64,000 nucleotides of DNA from Methanolobus profundi (GTDB lineage Archaea > Halobacteriota > Methanosarcinia > Methanosarcinales > Methanosarcinaceae), in the NCBI RefSeq assembly GCF_900114835.1, contig NZ_FOUJ01000003.1, positions 310,001 through 374,000 on the forward strand, read 5' to 3'. Below are positions 50,336 to 61,031 of this stretch, one piece after another (within the stretch, counting starts at the first letter, position 1; every line of letters begins with the position of its first letter). Both the position numbers and the translations under genes were made by a program. A model generated the notes under the pieces. That model did no database searches. It was not told the origin of the DNA and saw nothing but the letters and a program-made list of their open reading frames with translations.

Positions 50336-53300
50336 TCATATCAGCGCTGCCTTATCAATATCATTGATCATTGAAGGTCCATTTATATCAGAACCACTGA
50401 TCATTCTATAATCAGCACCTGACTGAGTACACATATTCTCTTCGACCCTGAACTTGTCCACGAGTGATTTCATCTCCTTTGCAATATCAGCCAGGCTATC
50501 TGCAGAGTTTGCAAGTTCATGCAATGAAGATGTCTGTTCCTGAACCGCTGCAGATGTTTCCTCTGTACCTGCTGCTGTCTCTTCGGATATTGATGCAACC
50601 TCTTCAACAGAAGACGCGATCTCTTCCATTGCTGCAGACTGCTCTTCAGAAGCTGCTGCAATATCTGTGACCATCTTTGTTATGCTATCAACAGAAACGA
50701 TTATGTTCTCGATCTCACTGACAGCCGTGTTCAGGGACTCTGCTCCCTTTGAAACTTCTTCGGTGCCCATTTCCATGGCAGTGACAGCTTCACCGGTACC
50801 GGATTGTATCTCCTGTATCAGATCAGCGATCTGTTTTGCAGCATTACCTGAATCTTCGGCAAGCTTTCTTACCTCATCTGCAACAACAGCGAAACCACGT
50901 CCATGCTCACCGGCCCTTGCAGCTTCTATCGCTGCATTGAGAGCAAGAAGATTTGTCTGGTCTGCAATGTTGGTAATAAGGTTCACGATCTCATCGATCC
51001 TTCTGGATTTATCTTCAAGGTTATTGATCGAACTTGCTGACTTTGAAACAGCCAGACTGATCCCTTCCATCTTATTCAGAAGATCAGTGGTGACCCCTCC
51101 AAGATCTGCCATTTTCTTGTTAGATTCACTGGCATAGTCTGCAGCACTCTGTGAGTTACTTGCAACTTCCTGTATCGTCTGTGTCATGTGCTGCATGGTA
51201 CGTGATACTTCTTCAGTCTTTACAGACTGTTCCTGCGAGCCTCGTGATATCTCTTCAACAGTACCGGAAACCTCTGCTGCTGAGGTCGTTACCTGTGTGG
51301 TGGCTGCAGACATACTGGCAGCAGTGTTCACGACCATATCGGACACCCTCTTTACATGGCATACTATATCATTTAATGAGGATCTTGCATTTTCAATACC
51401 ATCAGTGAGCTGGCCGAACTCTCCAACACCCTGTACAGATACACAACGTGTAAGGTTATCATTTGCTATTTCCCCAAGGACCATACTGCTATCTTTAATT
51501 AGAGCCTGAAGATCGTCTCCGAAAGAATTCAACTTATTTGCAACATTATTGAACTCCCCATGCATTTCTGAGGTGATCCTGAAACCAAGGTTACCTTCTG
51601 AAAAGGCGTCTATAACAGTACATGCTTCCTCGAACGGATCAACAATAGCATCAAGTGTCCTGTTCACACCATCAACGATCCTGTAGAAATCACCACCATG
51701 CTTTGAAGCATCTGCCCTCACGGATAACTGACCATTGATACCAGCTTCTGCAAGCATCTGTGAATCATCCACAAGTGCATTGATAGCATCGATACAGAGG
51801 TTGATATTATTCTTGATCTCGTTGAAATCACCATAGTAGGCGTCAGTGATATGTGCAGGAATATCTCCTTTTGAGATCCTGTCTATGTACTCTGCAGCTA
51901 CATTCAGCGGAGAGATGACGGAGTCAAAAGCTGTATTCACATCCACAATAACCTCTTCATACGCACCTTCAAATCCTGATGGATCTGCTCTCTGGTCAAG
52001 CTTACCTTCTTCCACTGCTGCACCAAGTTCAACGAACTGGTCCACAAGACCCTGTATGCTTTCCATCATCCTGGTGTATGCAGGCATGAACTCATCGTTA
52101 TCAGATCTCTTACCTATGCCCCTGTATACATCGAGCATCTGCAAATCACCTGCAGCTATCTGCTTAGTAGTGTTCTGAATAACTACATTATGATCAAGAG
52201 ACTCATTGGTGGCCCTTGTGATCTCCCCGAATATGCCCTGGTATTCATTCTCGACCCGGACAGTAAAATCATTGACACTCATATTCTGAAGTACATCGTT
52301 ACACTCTACAAGTGCACCCAGACCATCGATACAATGATTGAGGTTGTTCTTGATCTCATTGAAGTCACCTCTGTACTCATCAGTTATCCTGTCAGGTATC
52401 TCACCCTTGGATATCCTGTCAACATATTCTGCTGCAACGTTCAAAGGACCGATGAAAGCATCAAGGGTTGCGTTTATTGCATCGACTATATCCCTTGGGT
52501 TCCCTTCGAACTTACTTGCATCTGCACGTGCATCGAGCTTTCCATTGACTGCTGCATCTGAGAGCTGAAGTACTTCTTTGGTAACATTCACTTCAGAGGT
52601 CATGTCCATGACATATTCAAGACCTCCGATTATCTCTCCTTCACTGTTCTTTAAAGGAGTTGCAGTGTAACGGATAGGCAGTTCACCAGAAGGAAGATGG
52701 GCTACAGTATCTGCAGAGGAGATACTACCATCTTTCATAGCCCTTGCAACACGACATTCCTCTGTGTTACAGTGAGGAGTATTGAACAGGTCATAACACT
52801 TCATACCAGTACATTCAGCAGTTGACTTGCCTACCGCATTTGCACCTGCCGGATTGATGAAAGATACATTGAACTCTTTGTCCACGGCCATGACAGGTGC
52901 AGGTATCCTGTTAAGGAGCTCGACCTTTGAACCTGAATCATCAAGAGCATTCTTTATCTCGGTCTGGTCCATGAATATCTCAAGGGAACCTATGACCTTG
53001 CCTTCTCTGTCCTTCAGTGGAACACCACTACAATTGATAGAAACATCCTGTCCAAGATCAGCAACCGCTTCCCCGTGTTCTATATTCTGCGTGATCATTG
53101 ACCTTGTACATACACAATTATCAGTCTTGCAGACATTTGTCTTGTAGTGATCATAACATTTTGTTCCCAGCATGACATTTGATGCAAGACCTGCAGCTTC
53201 TGCAGCCTTGCTGTTGACATAATTGACATTGTAGTCCCTGTCGATGATCATGAAAGGAACGGGGATACTATCTATATGTCCCACAAGTGTGGCGACAACA

Positions 53301-54190
53301 TCATTCATACCTTCCACAAGCCTGGCGTATTCCCCACTGAACTTGGCGGTGTTGCCTCTTGTACTAAGCTTACCTTCTATTGCCGCATCTGTTAGGAACT
53401 CGGCCTCTTCCAATAAGGAATTGATAGAATCGATACAAAGATTGAGGTTGTTCTTGATCTCATTGAAATCACCACTGTATGAGTCAGTGATCTTTGGAGG
53501 AATGTCTCCCTTTGAGATGCGGTCGATGTATTCGGCAGCTACGTTCAATGGACCTATGAAAGCGTCAAGACAACTGTTCACACCTTCCACTACTTTTCTG
53601 AAATCACCACTATGCCTGCCGGAATCTGCACGAGTGTCCAGACGTCCCTCAACACCAGCCTGTGCGAGCATCACAGCATCATCAACAAGTGAATTGATAG
53701 CATCGATACACATGTTAAGATTGTTCTTGATCTCATTGAAATCCCCTTTGTATTCATCTGTGATCTTCTCAGGAATGTCTCCTTTGGAGATACGGTCGAT
53801 GTATTCGGCAGAAACGTTCAATGGACCCATTACAGCATCAAGAAGTTGATTTATGCCACCAAGCACTCTGTTACAGTGACCGGTATATCCGGAGACATCA
53901 CCACGAATGTCAAGTTTACCTTCAACTACCGCATCGATAAGTTTGAGCACTTCACTGGCAAGTTGCTGATTCTGAACTTCTTCATCTTCTTTTTGAGTAA
54001 GTATCTCATTTTTTTGAGCTAATTCATTTTTCAATGATATGTATTCGTCAAGTAAACCATTAAAGGATTGAGCGACTTTTCCATTAAAAGTACCATCCTT
54101 TGCAGACAACCTGGCATCTACATCTCCATTTTTCACAGTATCAATAACAGCAATAATTTCAGATCCGATCCTATCATTCATTCCTAGCAT
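50336..54190 (-). CDS. Soluble poly-HAMP chemotaxis receptor with two Cys-rich PAS domains
   Basis: A 1284-residue receptor without transmembrane helices. Repeated HAMP-like units carry [20 protein letters not shown] and close variants, at least six times. Two PAS-like domains have an unusual Cys motif: [17 protein letters not shown] and [15 protein letters not shown]. The signalling tip [20 protein letters not shown] and adaptation helices end the protein; the last residues are KAALI. I place the start at ATG 54190, which follows GGGTGAAATT as in the other receptor; the frame stays open upstream to 54229. Together with cheW and the short CheR this forms a cytoplasmic sensory system. Confidence 0.93.
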   Translation of the reverse strand: MLGMNDRIGSEIIAVIDTVKNGDVDARLSAKDGTFNGKVAQSFNGLLDEYISLKNELAQKNEILTQKEDEEVQNQQLASEVLKLIDAVVEGKLDIRGDVSGYTGHCNRVLGGINQLLDAVMGPLNVSAEYIDRISKGDIPEKITDEYKGDFNEIKNNLNMCIDAINSLVDDAVMLAQAGVEGRLDTRADSGRHSGDFRKVVEGVNSCLDAFIGPLNVAAEYIDRISKGDIPPKITDSYSGDFNEIKNNLNLCIDSINSLLEEAEFLTDAAIEGKLSTRGNTAKFSGEYARLVEGMNDVVATLVGHIDSIPVPFMIIDRDYNVNYVNSKAAEAAGLASNVMLGTKCYDHYKTNVCKTDNCVCTRSMITQNIEHGEAVADLGQDVSINCSGVPLKDREGKVIGSLEIFMDQTEIKNALDDSGSKVELLNRIPAPVMAVDKEFNVSFINPAGANAVGKSTAECTGMKCYDLFNTPHCNTEECRVARAMKDGSISSADTVAHLPSGELPIRYTATPLKNSEGEIIGGLEYVMDMTSEVNVTKEVLQLSDAAVNGKLDARADASKFEGNPRDIVDAINATLDAFIGPLNVAAEYVDRISKGEIPDRITDEYRGDFNEIKNNLNHCIDGLGALVECNDVLQNMSVNDFTVRVENEYQGIFGEITRATNESLDHNVVIQNTTKQIAAGDLQMLDVYRGIGKRSDNDEFMPAYTRMMESIQGLVDQFVELGAAVEEGKLDQRADPSGFEGAYEEVIVDVNTAFDSVISPLNVAAEYIDRISKGDIPAHITDAYYGDFNEIKNNINLCIDAINALVDDSQMLAEAGINGQLSVRADASKHGGDFYRIVDGVNRTLDAIVDPFEEACTVIDAFSEGNLGFRITSEMHGEFNNVANKLNSFGDDLQALIKDSSMVLGEIANDNLTRCVSVQGVGEFGQLTDGIENARSSLNDIVCHVKRVSDMVVNTAASMSAATTQVTTSAAEVSGTVEEISRGSQEQSVKTEEVSRTMQHMTQTIQEVASNSQSAADYASESNKKMADLGGVTTDLLNKMEGISLAVSKSASSINNLEDKSRRIDEIVNLITNIADQTNLLALNAAIEAARAGEHGRGFAVVADEVRKLAEDSGNAAKQIADLIQEIQSGTGEAVTAMEMGTEEVSKGAESLNTAVSEIENIIVSVDSITKMVTDIAAASEEQSAAMEEIASSVEEVASISEETAAGTEETSAAVQEQTSSLHELANSADSLADIAKEMKSLVDKFRVEENMCTQSGADYRMISGSDINGPSMINDIDKAALI

Positions 54191-54427
54191 AATTTCACCC
54201 ACCGTTGTAGTGAGCTGCTTCAAACACAAAATGTGAGGTTATTGCACGGGCATCACATATATGAGTGGCAGCTTTGCATTGCAAAAGGATATTATAGAGT
54301 TTAATTATATAAATATATCTACAATATAAAATTATCTAGCCACTTTCGTACTATTGAATGAACAAATGGACAATATTAGTTATGTATTTGCAAATGGTCT
54401 ACATACCACTATCAACAGGTCCGTTAA

Positions 54428-54435
54428 CTATATAT
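54428..54435 (+). promoter_or_regulatory. TATA box of the HTH-PAS gene (leaderless transcript likely)
   Basis: CTATATAT lies about 30 bp before ATG 54462, so the predicted transcript would begin at or within a few bases of the start codon. No ribosome binding site precedes the ATG, which agrees with leaderless translation. Confidence 0.5.
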
Positions 54436-54461
54436 GATCCCCAACGATATGAAGTATATAA

Positions 54462-55904
54462 ATGGAAATATATAACGAGGAAACCACCAGAATAAAAGAA
54501 GTCCTCAGATCAAATCCCAGAGGGCTCAGTGTCACTGATATTTCCAGAAGTATAGGGACTAATAGAAATACAGTAGCAAAATACCTTGAGATACTCAGGA
54601 TCAGCGGACACGTTGAGATGGATTCCATAGGGACCGCAAAAGTATATTTCCTCTCTCAGAGAGTTCCCGTTTCTACTTTACTTGACTTTTCCTCGGACTA
54701 CATTATAGTAATAGATAGTGAACGTAGAGTAGTCCAGACAAATGATAAATTTGCAGAGATCATCGGGCTCCCTAAAGATGAGATTATCCGAAGGCTTATA
54801 GATGACATCCTTCCCCCAATGATATCAAATAAAACATTGCTTGAAAAGATAGATAATGCCATGAAGGGAGAAGAAACAGTTGAAATGGCTGATATCATAA
54901 TAAATAATGAGCTCTGGTTCCTGAAAACAAAACTTATACCTTCCACATTTGATGATGGAGGATCTGGTGTAACACTTATAATGGAGAACATAACCGAAGA
55001 GATCAACAACCAGAATTCACTGAGAGAGCAACAAAAAAAGCTGGAAGAACTTGTTTCCAAAAGAACAGCTGATCTCGAAAGAACCAATAAGATGCTCCAA
55101 AATGAAATTATTGAAAGAAAAAAGATGGAAGAAAAACTTCAGGAAGAATATTCAAAGACCCAGAACTATCTGGATGTTGCCGGAGTACTTATTATAGTGC
55201 TGGACGAAAATGGAAAGTGCACACTTATAAATAAGAAAGGAACTGAGATCATTGGTTGCAAGAGCGAAGATGTGATCGGGAAAGACTTTATTGATACTTT
55301 CATAGAGGAAGGACAAAAGAAAAAAGTACAGCAAAAATGTCAGGAGCTACTGAAGGATGATATAGAGATCAACTGTGAAAGCACTATAGTCACACCTTCT
55401 GGAGAAAAGAAACTGATCAGCTGGACGAACGTATCTTTAAAGGACAAAAATGGAAAGGTCATAGGATTTATTGCATCCGGTAAGAACATCACTGAACAAA
55501 GAGAGATCGAAGAGAAACTTAAGGAAAGCGAGAAGAAATACAGACTCCTTGCAGACAACACACTTGACAGCATATGGAAAATGGATGAGAATCTTGTTTT
55601 CACTTATGCAAATCCGGCTACAATAAATATAATAGACATTGGATCGGAAGACCTGGTTGGAACAAGACTTAGTGACCATTTCCCCATGTCAGAGACTGAG
55701 AAAATGCTGATGATCATGGGTCCCAAGATCAAGAACGGTGAGAACAAAGAATTCACACGAATGGAAACTGCCATGTATGACAGGAAAAAGAACCTTGTAC
55801 CCATAGAGATCTACGCAAAGGTAATTTTTGATGAGAATGGAAAGTTTCAGGGATTACAGGGAACTACAAGAAGAATATCAAATAAAGAGAGAACAAACAA
55901 ATGA
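54462..55904 (+). CDS. HTH-PAS sensory regulator without kinase domain
   Basis: A 480-residue protein. The N-terminal 65 residues are a winged helix-turn-helix (GLSVTDISRSIGTNRNTVAKYLEIL). Three PAS-like regions follow (about 70-180, 230-345 and 355-475), with a coiled coil between the first two (KKLEELVSKRTADLERTN, then NEIIERKKMEEKL). No histidine kinase or receiver domain is present. It looks like a one-component sensor that binds DNA directly. It is divergent from the adjacent receptor gene, so it may regulate it or itself (inference). Confidence 0.82.
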   Translation: MEIYNEETTRIKEVLRSNPRGLSVTDISRSIGTNRNTVAKYLEILRISGHVEMDSIGTAKVYFLSQRVPVSTLLDFSSDYIIVIDSERRVVQTNDKFAEIIGLPKDEIIRRLIDDILPPMISNKTLLEKIDNAMKGEETVEMADIIINNELWFLKTKLIPSTFDDGGSGVTLIMENITEEINNQNSLREQQKKLEELVSKRTADLERTNKMLQNEIIERKKMEEKLQEEYSKTQNYLDVAGVLIIVLDENGKCTLINKKGTEIIGCKSEDVIGKDFIDTFIEEGQKKKVQQKCQELLKDDIEINCESTIVTPSGEKKLISWTNVSLKDKNGKVIGFIASGKNITEQREIEEKLKESEKKYRLLADNTLDSIWKMDENLVFTYANPATINIIDIGSEDLVGTRLSDHFPMSETEKMLMIMGPKIKNGENKEFTRMETAMYDRKKNLVPIEIYAKVIFDENGKFQGLQGTTRRISNKERTNK

Positions 55905-56141
55905 ACATGTTGCTTTGCTCAAAATAAGAAAACTTACCTTTAACATTTAAATTTAAATTATATTTAGCCTCTTGATCACTTTTTTAAATAGAGTTCTTTT
56001 AACTGTAGTTGCTATATAAACGCTCACCAGAAACTACATAAAAGAACATGATATATAGAATACAATTCCATCTGACACGGAGTTAGATGATTCTCTATTA
56101 TAATAATCATTCATGATCATACAGATTCCCGGAGGATTCCC

Positions 56142-57869
56142 ATGAAAGTAAAAATAACCGAAACTATTCTTCGAGATGCGCATCAATCTCTCATTGCTAC
56201 CAGAATGCGCACCCGCAACATGCTTCCTATTGTTGATAAGCTTGACGAAGTAGGATATTATTCTCTTGAGATGTGGGGCGGTGCAACATTTGACAGTTCC
56301 ATCAGATACCTCAATGAGGATCCATGGGAAAGACTGAGAGAACTTAAAAAACATATGAAAGAGACCCCTGCACAGATGCTTCTCAGGGGACAGAACCTGG
56401 TAGGGTACAGGCACTATTCCGATGATGTTGTAGAAAAGTTCGTGAAGAAAGCCTACGAGAACGGAATTGATATCTTCAGGGTCTTCGATGCTGTAAACGA
56501 TGTTCGTAACATGGAAAAGGCCATCACAGTGGCAAAGAAGGAAGGGGCACATGTACAGGGTACCATCGCATACACCATCAGTCCTGTTCACACTATTGAC
56601 AAATATGTCGAGCTTGCAACCAGTCTTGCAGAACTTGAATGTGATTCGATCTGCATCAAGGATATGGCAGGTCTTATCTCACCACAACAGGCATACGACC
56701 TGGTAAAAGCACTTAAAGCAGAGGTCAATCTCCCTGTGGACCTGCATGCACACTGTACATCAGGAATGGCACCAATGAGCTACACTGCAGCATGCAGAGC
56801 AGGTGTTGACATTCTTGACACAGCACTTTCCCCATTCGCATGGGGAACATCACAGCCACCAACAGAATCTATTGTGGCTTCACTTGCAGAGACAAAACGT
56901 TCTACAGGACTTGACCTTGAGCTTATCTCTGAGATATCACAGTATTTCAAGGAGATCAAGGAACAATACCGCTGCATACTCGACCCGATCTCAGAACAGA
57001 TCGACACCAATGTATTGCTCTACCAGATACCAGGAGGTATGCTCTCAAACCTTGTGTCCCAGCTCAAGGAGCAGGATGCACTCGATAAGTTCGATGAGGT
57101 CCTCAAGGAAATGCCACAGGTACGCAAAGAGCTTGGATATCCACCACTTGTCACACCTACAAGTCAGATAGTAGGTACACAGGCAGTGCTCAATGTGCTG
57201 ATGGGCGAAAGATACAAGGTAATTCCAAAGGAAGTCAAGGACTATGTTCGCGGACTTTACGGAAGACCACCACAGGCGATCAGCGCCGAGATAATCGCAA
57301 AGATAATCGGTGACGAAGAGCCTATCACCTGCAGACCTGCAGACCTTATCCAGCCGGAATATGAGAAGGCTAAGAAGGAAGCAGAGGAAATGGGGATCGT
57401 GAGCAAGGAAGAGGATATCCTTACATATGCACTTTATCCTGCAATAGCACCTGCATTCCTCAAGGGTGAGCTTGAAGAAGAGGAACTTACTCCGATAATG
57501 GAGAAGAAAAACCCATGTGCTACCCCTGACCTCTCTGGCATACCAACTGATTATGAGGTTGAGATCGATGGAGAGGTATTTGCTGTGAAGGTGAACCCTG
57601 TAGGCGGATCTGTCAAAGTAGTGTCAGCAGAAGAGAAGCCTTCCGCAGACTCAGTGGCAGGAGCTGTAACAAGTCACATGCAGGGAATGGTACTTTCCAT
57701 TAAAGCGAAGATAGGAGACACCATCGAAGAAGGCGACACTGTCTGTGTCATCGAGGCCATGAAGATGGAGAATGCTATCCATGCACCACATGGCGGAACC
57801 GTGAAAGCTATACTTATAGCTGAAGGGGATGCAGTAAAGTCCGGCGATGTACTGATGAGTATAGAGTAG
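56142..57869 (+). CDS. pycB: Pyruvate carboxylase subunit B (carboxyltransferase and biotin carrier)
   Basis: A 575-residue subunit that carboxylates pyruvate to oxaloacetate using carboxybiotin. The carboxyltransferase domain begins ITETILRDAHQSLIATRM with the metal and biotin-binding sites (WGGATFD, CIKDMAG, DLHAHCTSG). The C-terminal biotinyl domain has the biotin Lys in EAMKMEN. Oxaloacetate decarboxylase alpha is closely related, but the next gene is the biotin carboxylase subunit. ATG follows GGAGGA. A TATA box GCTATATAAA near 56010 gives a leader of about 110 nt. pycA follows 10 bp later. Confidence 0.95.
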   Translation: MKVKITETILRDAHQSLIATRMRTRNMLPIVDKLDEVGYYSLEMWGGATFDSSIRYLNEDPWERLRELKKHMKETPAQMLLRGQNLVGYRHYSDDVVEKFVKKAYENGIDIFRVFDAVNDVRNMEKAITVAKKEGAHVQGTIAYTISPVHTIDKYVELATSLAELECDSICIKDMAGLISPQQAYDLVKALKAEVNLPVDLHAHCTSGMAPMSYTAACRAGVDILDTALSPFAWGTSQPPTESIVASLAETKRSTGLDLELISEISQYFKEIKEQYRCILDPISEQIDTNVLLYQIPGGMLSNLVSQLKEQDALDKFDEVLKEMPQVRKELGYPPLVTPTSQIVGTQAVLNVLMGERYKVIPKEVKDYVRGLYGRPPQAISAEIIAKIIGDEEPITCRPADLIQPEYEKAKKEAEEMGIVSKEEDILTYALYPAIAPAFLKGELEEEELTPIMEKKNPCATPDLSGIPTDYEVEIDGEVFAVKVNPVGGSVKVVSAEEKPSADSVAGAVTSHMQGMVLSIKAKIGDTIEEGDTVCVIEAMKMENAIHAPHGGTVKAILIAEGDAVKSGDVLMSIE

Positions 57870-57879
57870 GTGAGCCTGC

Positions 57880-59361
57880 ATGTTCAAGAAAGTACTAATA
57901 GCCAACAGGGGTGAGATAGCCATACGCGCAATGCGTGCATGTCGTGAACTTGGCGTCCAGACCGTGGCAGTGTACTCTGAAGCCGATAAGAATGCTCTCT
58001 TTGCAAAATATGCAGATGAAGCATACCTTATAGGTCCTGCACCTTCAAGCCAGAGTTACCTGAACGGTGACAAGATAATAGAAATCGCACTTGAATGCGG
58101 AGCAGAAGGTATCCACCCAGGATACGGTTTCCTCTCCGAGAACAGTAAGTTCGCCCGCAAGTGCGAGGAAGTAGGTATCACATTCATAGGTCCATCAAGC
58201 AAAGCTATAGAGCAGATGGGAAGCAAGATCGCTGCAAGGAACACAATGATAGAGGCAGGTGTTCCAGTAGTACCCGGTATCAATGAAGCTATATCTGACC
58301 CGGATAAAGCAACAGATATTGCTGACGAGATCGGCTACCCGGTCATCATCAAGGCATCTGCCGGTGGTGGCGGAATAGGAATGAAGATAGTTCATTCCAG
58401 GGATGAGTTCAAAGGTGCACTTATTTCGATCCAGTCTGTAGCAGAATCTGCATTTGGAGATTCTACCGTATTCATAGAGAAATATGTGGAAGAACCAAGG
58501 CACATAGAGTTCCAGATACTTGCCGATAAATACGGTGATGCGGTCTACGTTATGGAAAGAGAATGTTCCATACAGCGCAGACACCAGAAACTCATCGAAG
58601 AAGCACCGTCCCCTGTGATCACACCTGAGCTTCGTAAGAAGATGGGTGAGACCGCGGTGAAGGCTGCAAAGGCTATCGGATACGAAAATGCAGGAACTGT
58701 CGAGTTCCTCTATTCTAAAGGAGATTTCTATTTCCTTGAAGTGAACACCAGACTCCAGGTAGAACACACCATCAGTGAGATGATCACAGGTATCGACCTG
58801 GCAAAGCAGCAGCTCCATATCGCATGCGGAGAGAGATTACCATTCAAGCAGGAAGATATCAGCATCAGGGGATGGGCTATCGAATGCCGTATCAATGCTG
58901 AGGACCCTCTCAATGATTTCGCACCATCACCAGGCAAGATCAGAAGATACAGATCTGCCGGAGGACCAGGGATCAGGGTCGACAGTGGAGTCCACATGGG
59001 ATATACCATCTCCCCCTATTATGATTCCATGATCTCAAAGCTCTGTGCCTGGGGAAGTGACAGGAATGAAGCTATTGACAGAATGCAGCGTGCACTTTAC
59101 GAGTACGTTGTAGTAGGTGTTACAACAAATATCCCATTCCACAAGGCAGTCCTCAGACATCCTGCGTTCAGGGAAGGAAAGCTCACTACCCACTTCATAG
59201 ATGATCACAATATCATAGAGGAAGTGAAGAAGGTAGTAGAGGAAGATTCCGAAAGGGGCTCCACACTCGCATCCGCACTTGACACAAAGGACAAAAAAAT
59301 AGCTGCTGCAACTGCTGCAGTTGGTTCTTATGTGAATGCTGCCAAAAAACAGACAAAGTAA
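57880..59361 (+). CDS. pycA: Pyruvate carboxylase subunit A (biotin carboxylase)
   Basis: A 493-residue ATP-grasp biotin carboxylase. [19 protein letters not shown] at the start, [10 protein letters not shown], the glycine-rich [25 protein letters not shown] and [18 protein letters not shown] are typical; the last contains the metal and catalytic Glu/Arg residues. It carboxylates the biotin of PycB with ATP and bicarbonate. ATG 57880 follows AGGTGAG, which overlaps the pycB end. A hydrophobic Ala-rich tail ends the protein. It is in one operon with pycB and birA. Confidence 0.95.
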   Translation: MFKKVLIANRGEIAIRAMRACRELGVQTVAVYSEADKNALFAKYADEAYLIGPAPSSQSYLNGDKIIEIALECGAEGIHPGYGFLSENSKFARKCEEVGITFIGPSSKAIEQMGSKIAARNTMIEAGVPVVPGINEAISDPDKATDIADEIGYPVIIKASAGGGGIGMKIVHSRDEFKGALISIQSVAESAFGDSTVFIEKYVEEPRHIEFQILADKYGDAVYVMERECSIQRRHQKLIEEAPSPVITPELRKKMGETAVKAAKAIGYENAGTVEFLYSKGDFYFLEVNTRLQVEHTISEMITGIDLAKQQLHIACGERLPFKQEDISIRGWAIECRINAEDPLNDFAPSPGKIRRYRSAGGPGIRVDSGVHMGYTISPYYDSMISKLCAWGSDRNEAIDRMQRALYEYVVVGVTTNIPFHKAVLRHPAFREGKLTTHFIDDHNIIEEVKKVVEEDSERGSTLASALDTKDKKIAAATAAVGSYVNAAKKQTK

Positions 59362-59417
59362 TAAACCTTTGGCTACAATAGATTACATAGGTATGTACGG
59401 AACTTTCGTATGGTGGA

Positions 59418-60395
59418 ATGCCTGTGAATGACAACAAGAAAGAGATCATAAGGTTGCTTAGGGGATCAGAAGGAAATCCGGTCTCTGGTCAGGAGATAGG
59501 AGAGAAACTTGGTATTACCAGAGCAATGGTCTGGAAATACATAAGGGGCCTTCGAAGAGAAGGATATGATATCCGCTCTTCCCCTAAAACAGGATATATA
59601 CTTGATGCATGTCCGGACATAATTGATCCTGTGGAATTGAAAGGACTCCTGAAGACGAGCCTTGTAGGTAGTGAGATCAATTACTATTCTGTATTGGAAT
59701 CAACCAATAACACCGCCAGAGAGATCGCCCAAAAGGCACCTGAAGGCACTGTCATCATTGCTGAGAAACAAAATAAAGGACGTGGGCGCCTGGGGACCGA
59801 ATGGCAATCAGCATCAGGAGGAATCTGGATGTCCCTTATATTAAAACCTTCCATTCCGCTTGAGAATGTATCGAGGGTCACACTTGTTGCAGGTATTGCT
59901 GTCACCAATGCCTTGAGGAACATGGACATTGACGCACATATCAAATGGCCTAATGACGTGCTTATCAGAGGCAAGAAGATATGCGGAATATTAACAGAAG
60001 TAAGTGCTGAAGTGCAGAAAGTAGACCATGTCATACTTGGCATCGGCATCAATGCGAATGTTAAGTTGTCTGACCTCAGTGAAGATATCAGAAGGAACTC
60101 CACCAGCATATCCAATGAGATGGGAAAAGTGATCGATAGGAATCGTTTTGTTGCCTCGCTCCTCTATGAGCTGGAACAACAATACATCATATTCAAAACA
60201 AAAAAATTCATTGACATTGTGGATGAATGGATCAACCTCTCTGATACCATTGGCAGAAATGTCAGGGTCACAACACCTAATAGAATAATAGAAGGTAAGG
60301 CAGTAGGGATCACTGAAAAGGGAGCACTTGTCATCCTTGATGGGAACCATGAACGGCACGAGATCATCGCAGGTAACTGCCGTTACATCAACTGA
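59418..60395 (+). CDS. birA: Bifunctional biotin-protein ligase/repressor BirA
   Basis: A 325-residue protein. An N-terminal winged helix (about 1-60; SGQEIGEKLGITRAMVWKYI) precedes the biotin ligase domain with GRGRLGTEWQSASGGIWMS (the ATP/biotin loop) and KWPNDVLIRGKKICGIL. The C-terminal SH3-like domain is present. It attaches biotin to PycB and may repress biotin genes or the pyc operon. Its gene follows pycA by 56 bp in the same direction. ATG 59418 follows GGTGGA. Confidence 0.93.
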   Translation: MPVNDNKKEIIRLLRGSEGNPVSGQEIGEKLGITRAMVWKYIRGLRREGYDIRSSPKTGYILDACPDIIDPVELKGLLKTSLVGSEINYYSVLESTNNTAREIAQKAPEGTVIIAEKQNKGRGRLGTEWQSASGGIWMSLILKPSIPLENVSRVTLVAGIAVTNALRNMDIDAHIKWPNDVLIRGKKICGILTEVSAEVQKVDHVILGIGINANVKLSDLSEDIRRNSTSISNEMGKVIDRNRFVASLLYELEQQYIIFKTKKFIDIVDEWINLSDTIGRNVRVTTPNRIIEGKAVGITEKGALVILDGNHERHEIIAGNCRYIN

Positions 60396-60414
60396 CCGGT
60401 GAAGTGATCATTGT

Positions 60415-61002
60415 ATGCCATCCTTAAAAGGAAATTGCAAGATAATCATTGCATTCCTGCTTTTTTTTTCGTTGATGGGTATTGCACTTGCAGAACCTAC
60501 GATCATTAGGAGCTATAGTGAACATCTTGTTGTAAGAGATGCGGATACATTGCTAATAAACGGAACAGGTATTTTCCTGACAACTGGCGATTCATGGGAT
60601 TTCTATCAGGGATATACTCTGAACATCAAAAGTGTCAACCTTGATAAAAAACAAGTTTGGGTCAAACTGCTGAACAACGATGAGCTTCTAGAGGAAGGAA
60701 TACTCAGCGAAGGAGAAATATTAGTATATTCAAAGGAAGAACAGGAGATCCTTAACATCACGGTGGATACCATATACATAAGTCCGGAAGGAGAACTTAT
60801 CACTTTCAAACCTGTGTACCAGCACCAGGATCCAGATCTCCCGGACCCGAGAATAGAAGAGGTTGAGGATAACAGCAGTCAGAACAATGACAACGTCTCT
60901 ATAGTTGAGGATAACAGCAAACAAAGCAGTGGGTTCACAATATTACAGGCACTGGCAGGAATATCATTGATACTGCTATCCAGAAGCACTTTTACTAAAT
61001 AA
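60415..61002 (+). CDS. S-layer duplication-domain surface protein with C-terminal anchor
   Basis: A 195-residue exported protein. The signal peptide (about 8-27) ends near ALAE. The middle (about 30-140) contains one S-layer family duplication domain of Methanosarcinaceae, seen as DSWDFYQGYTLNIKSV, VWVKLLNNDELLEEGIL and GEILVYSK. Then comes an Asn/Asp/Gln-rich linker and a C-terminal segment SGFTILQALAGISLILLSRS with basic end, resembling PGF-CTERM anchors with Ser in place of Pro. It lies 19 bp after birA, possibly in the same transcript. The role is cell-envelope structural. Confidence 0.75.
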   Translation: MPSLKGNCKIIIAFLLFFSLMGIALAEPTIIRSYSEHLVVRDADTLLINGTGIFLTTGDSWDFYQGYTLNIKSVNLDKKQVWVKLLNNDELLEEGILSEGEILVYSKEEQEILNITVDTIYISPEGELITFKPVYQHQDPDLPDPRIEEVEDNSSQNNDNVSIVEDNSKQSSGFTILQALAGISLILLSRSTFTK

Positions 61003-61031
61003 AAAAATCAATAGAAAAGAAAGAAAGATGA

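Noticed and set aside
46000-54200. DNA repeats resembling mobile or CRISPR sequence
   Set aside because: The repeated DNA reflects the HAMP-like protein repeats; spacing and identity do not fit a CRISPR array or insertion sequence.
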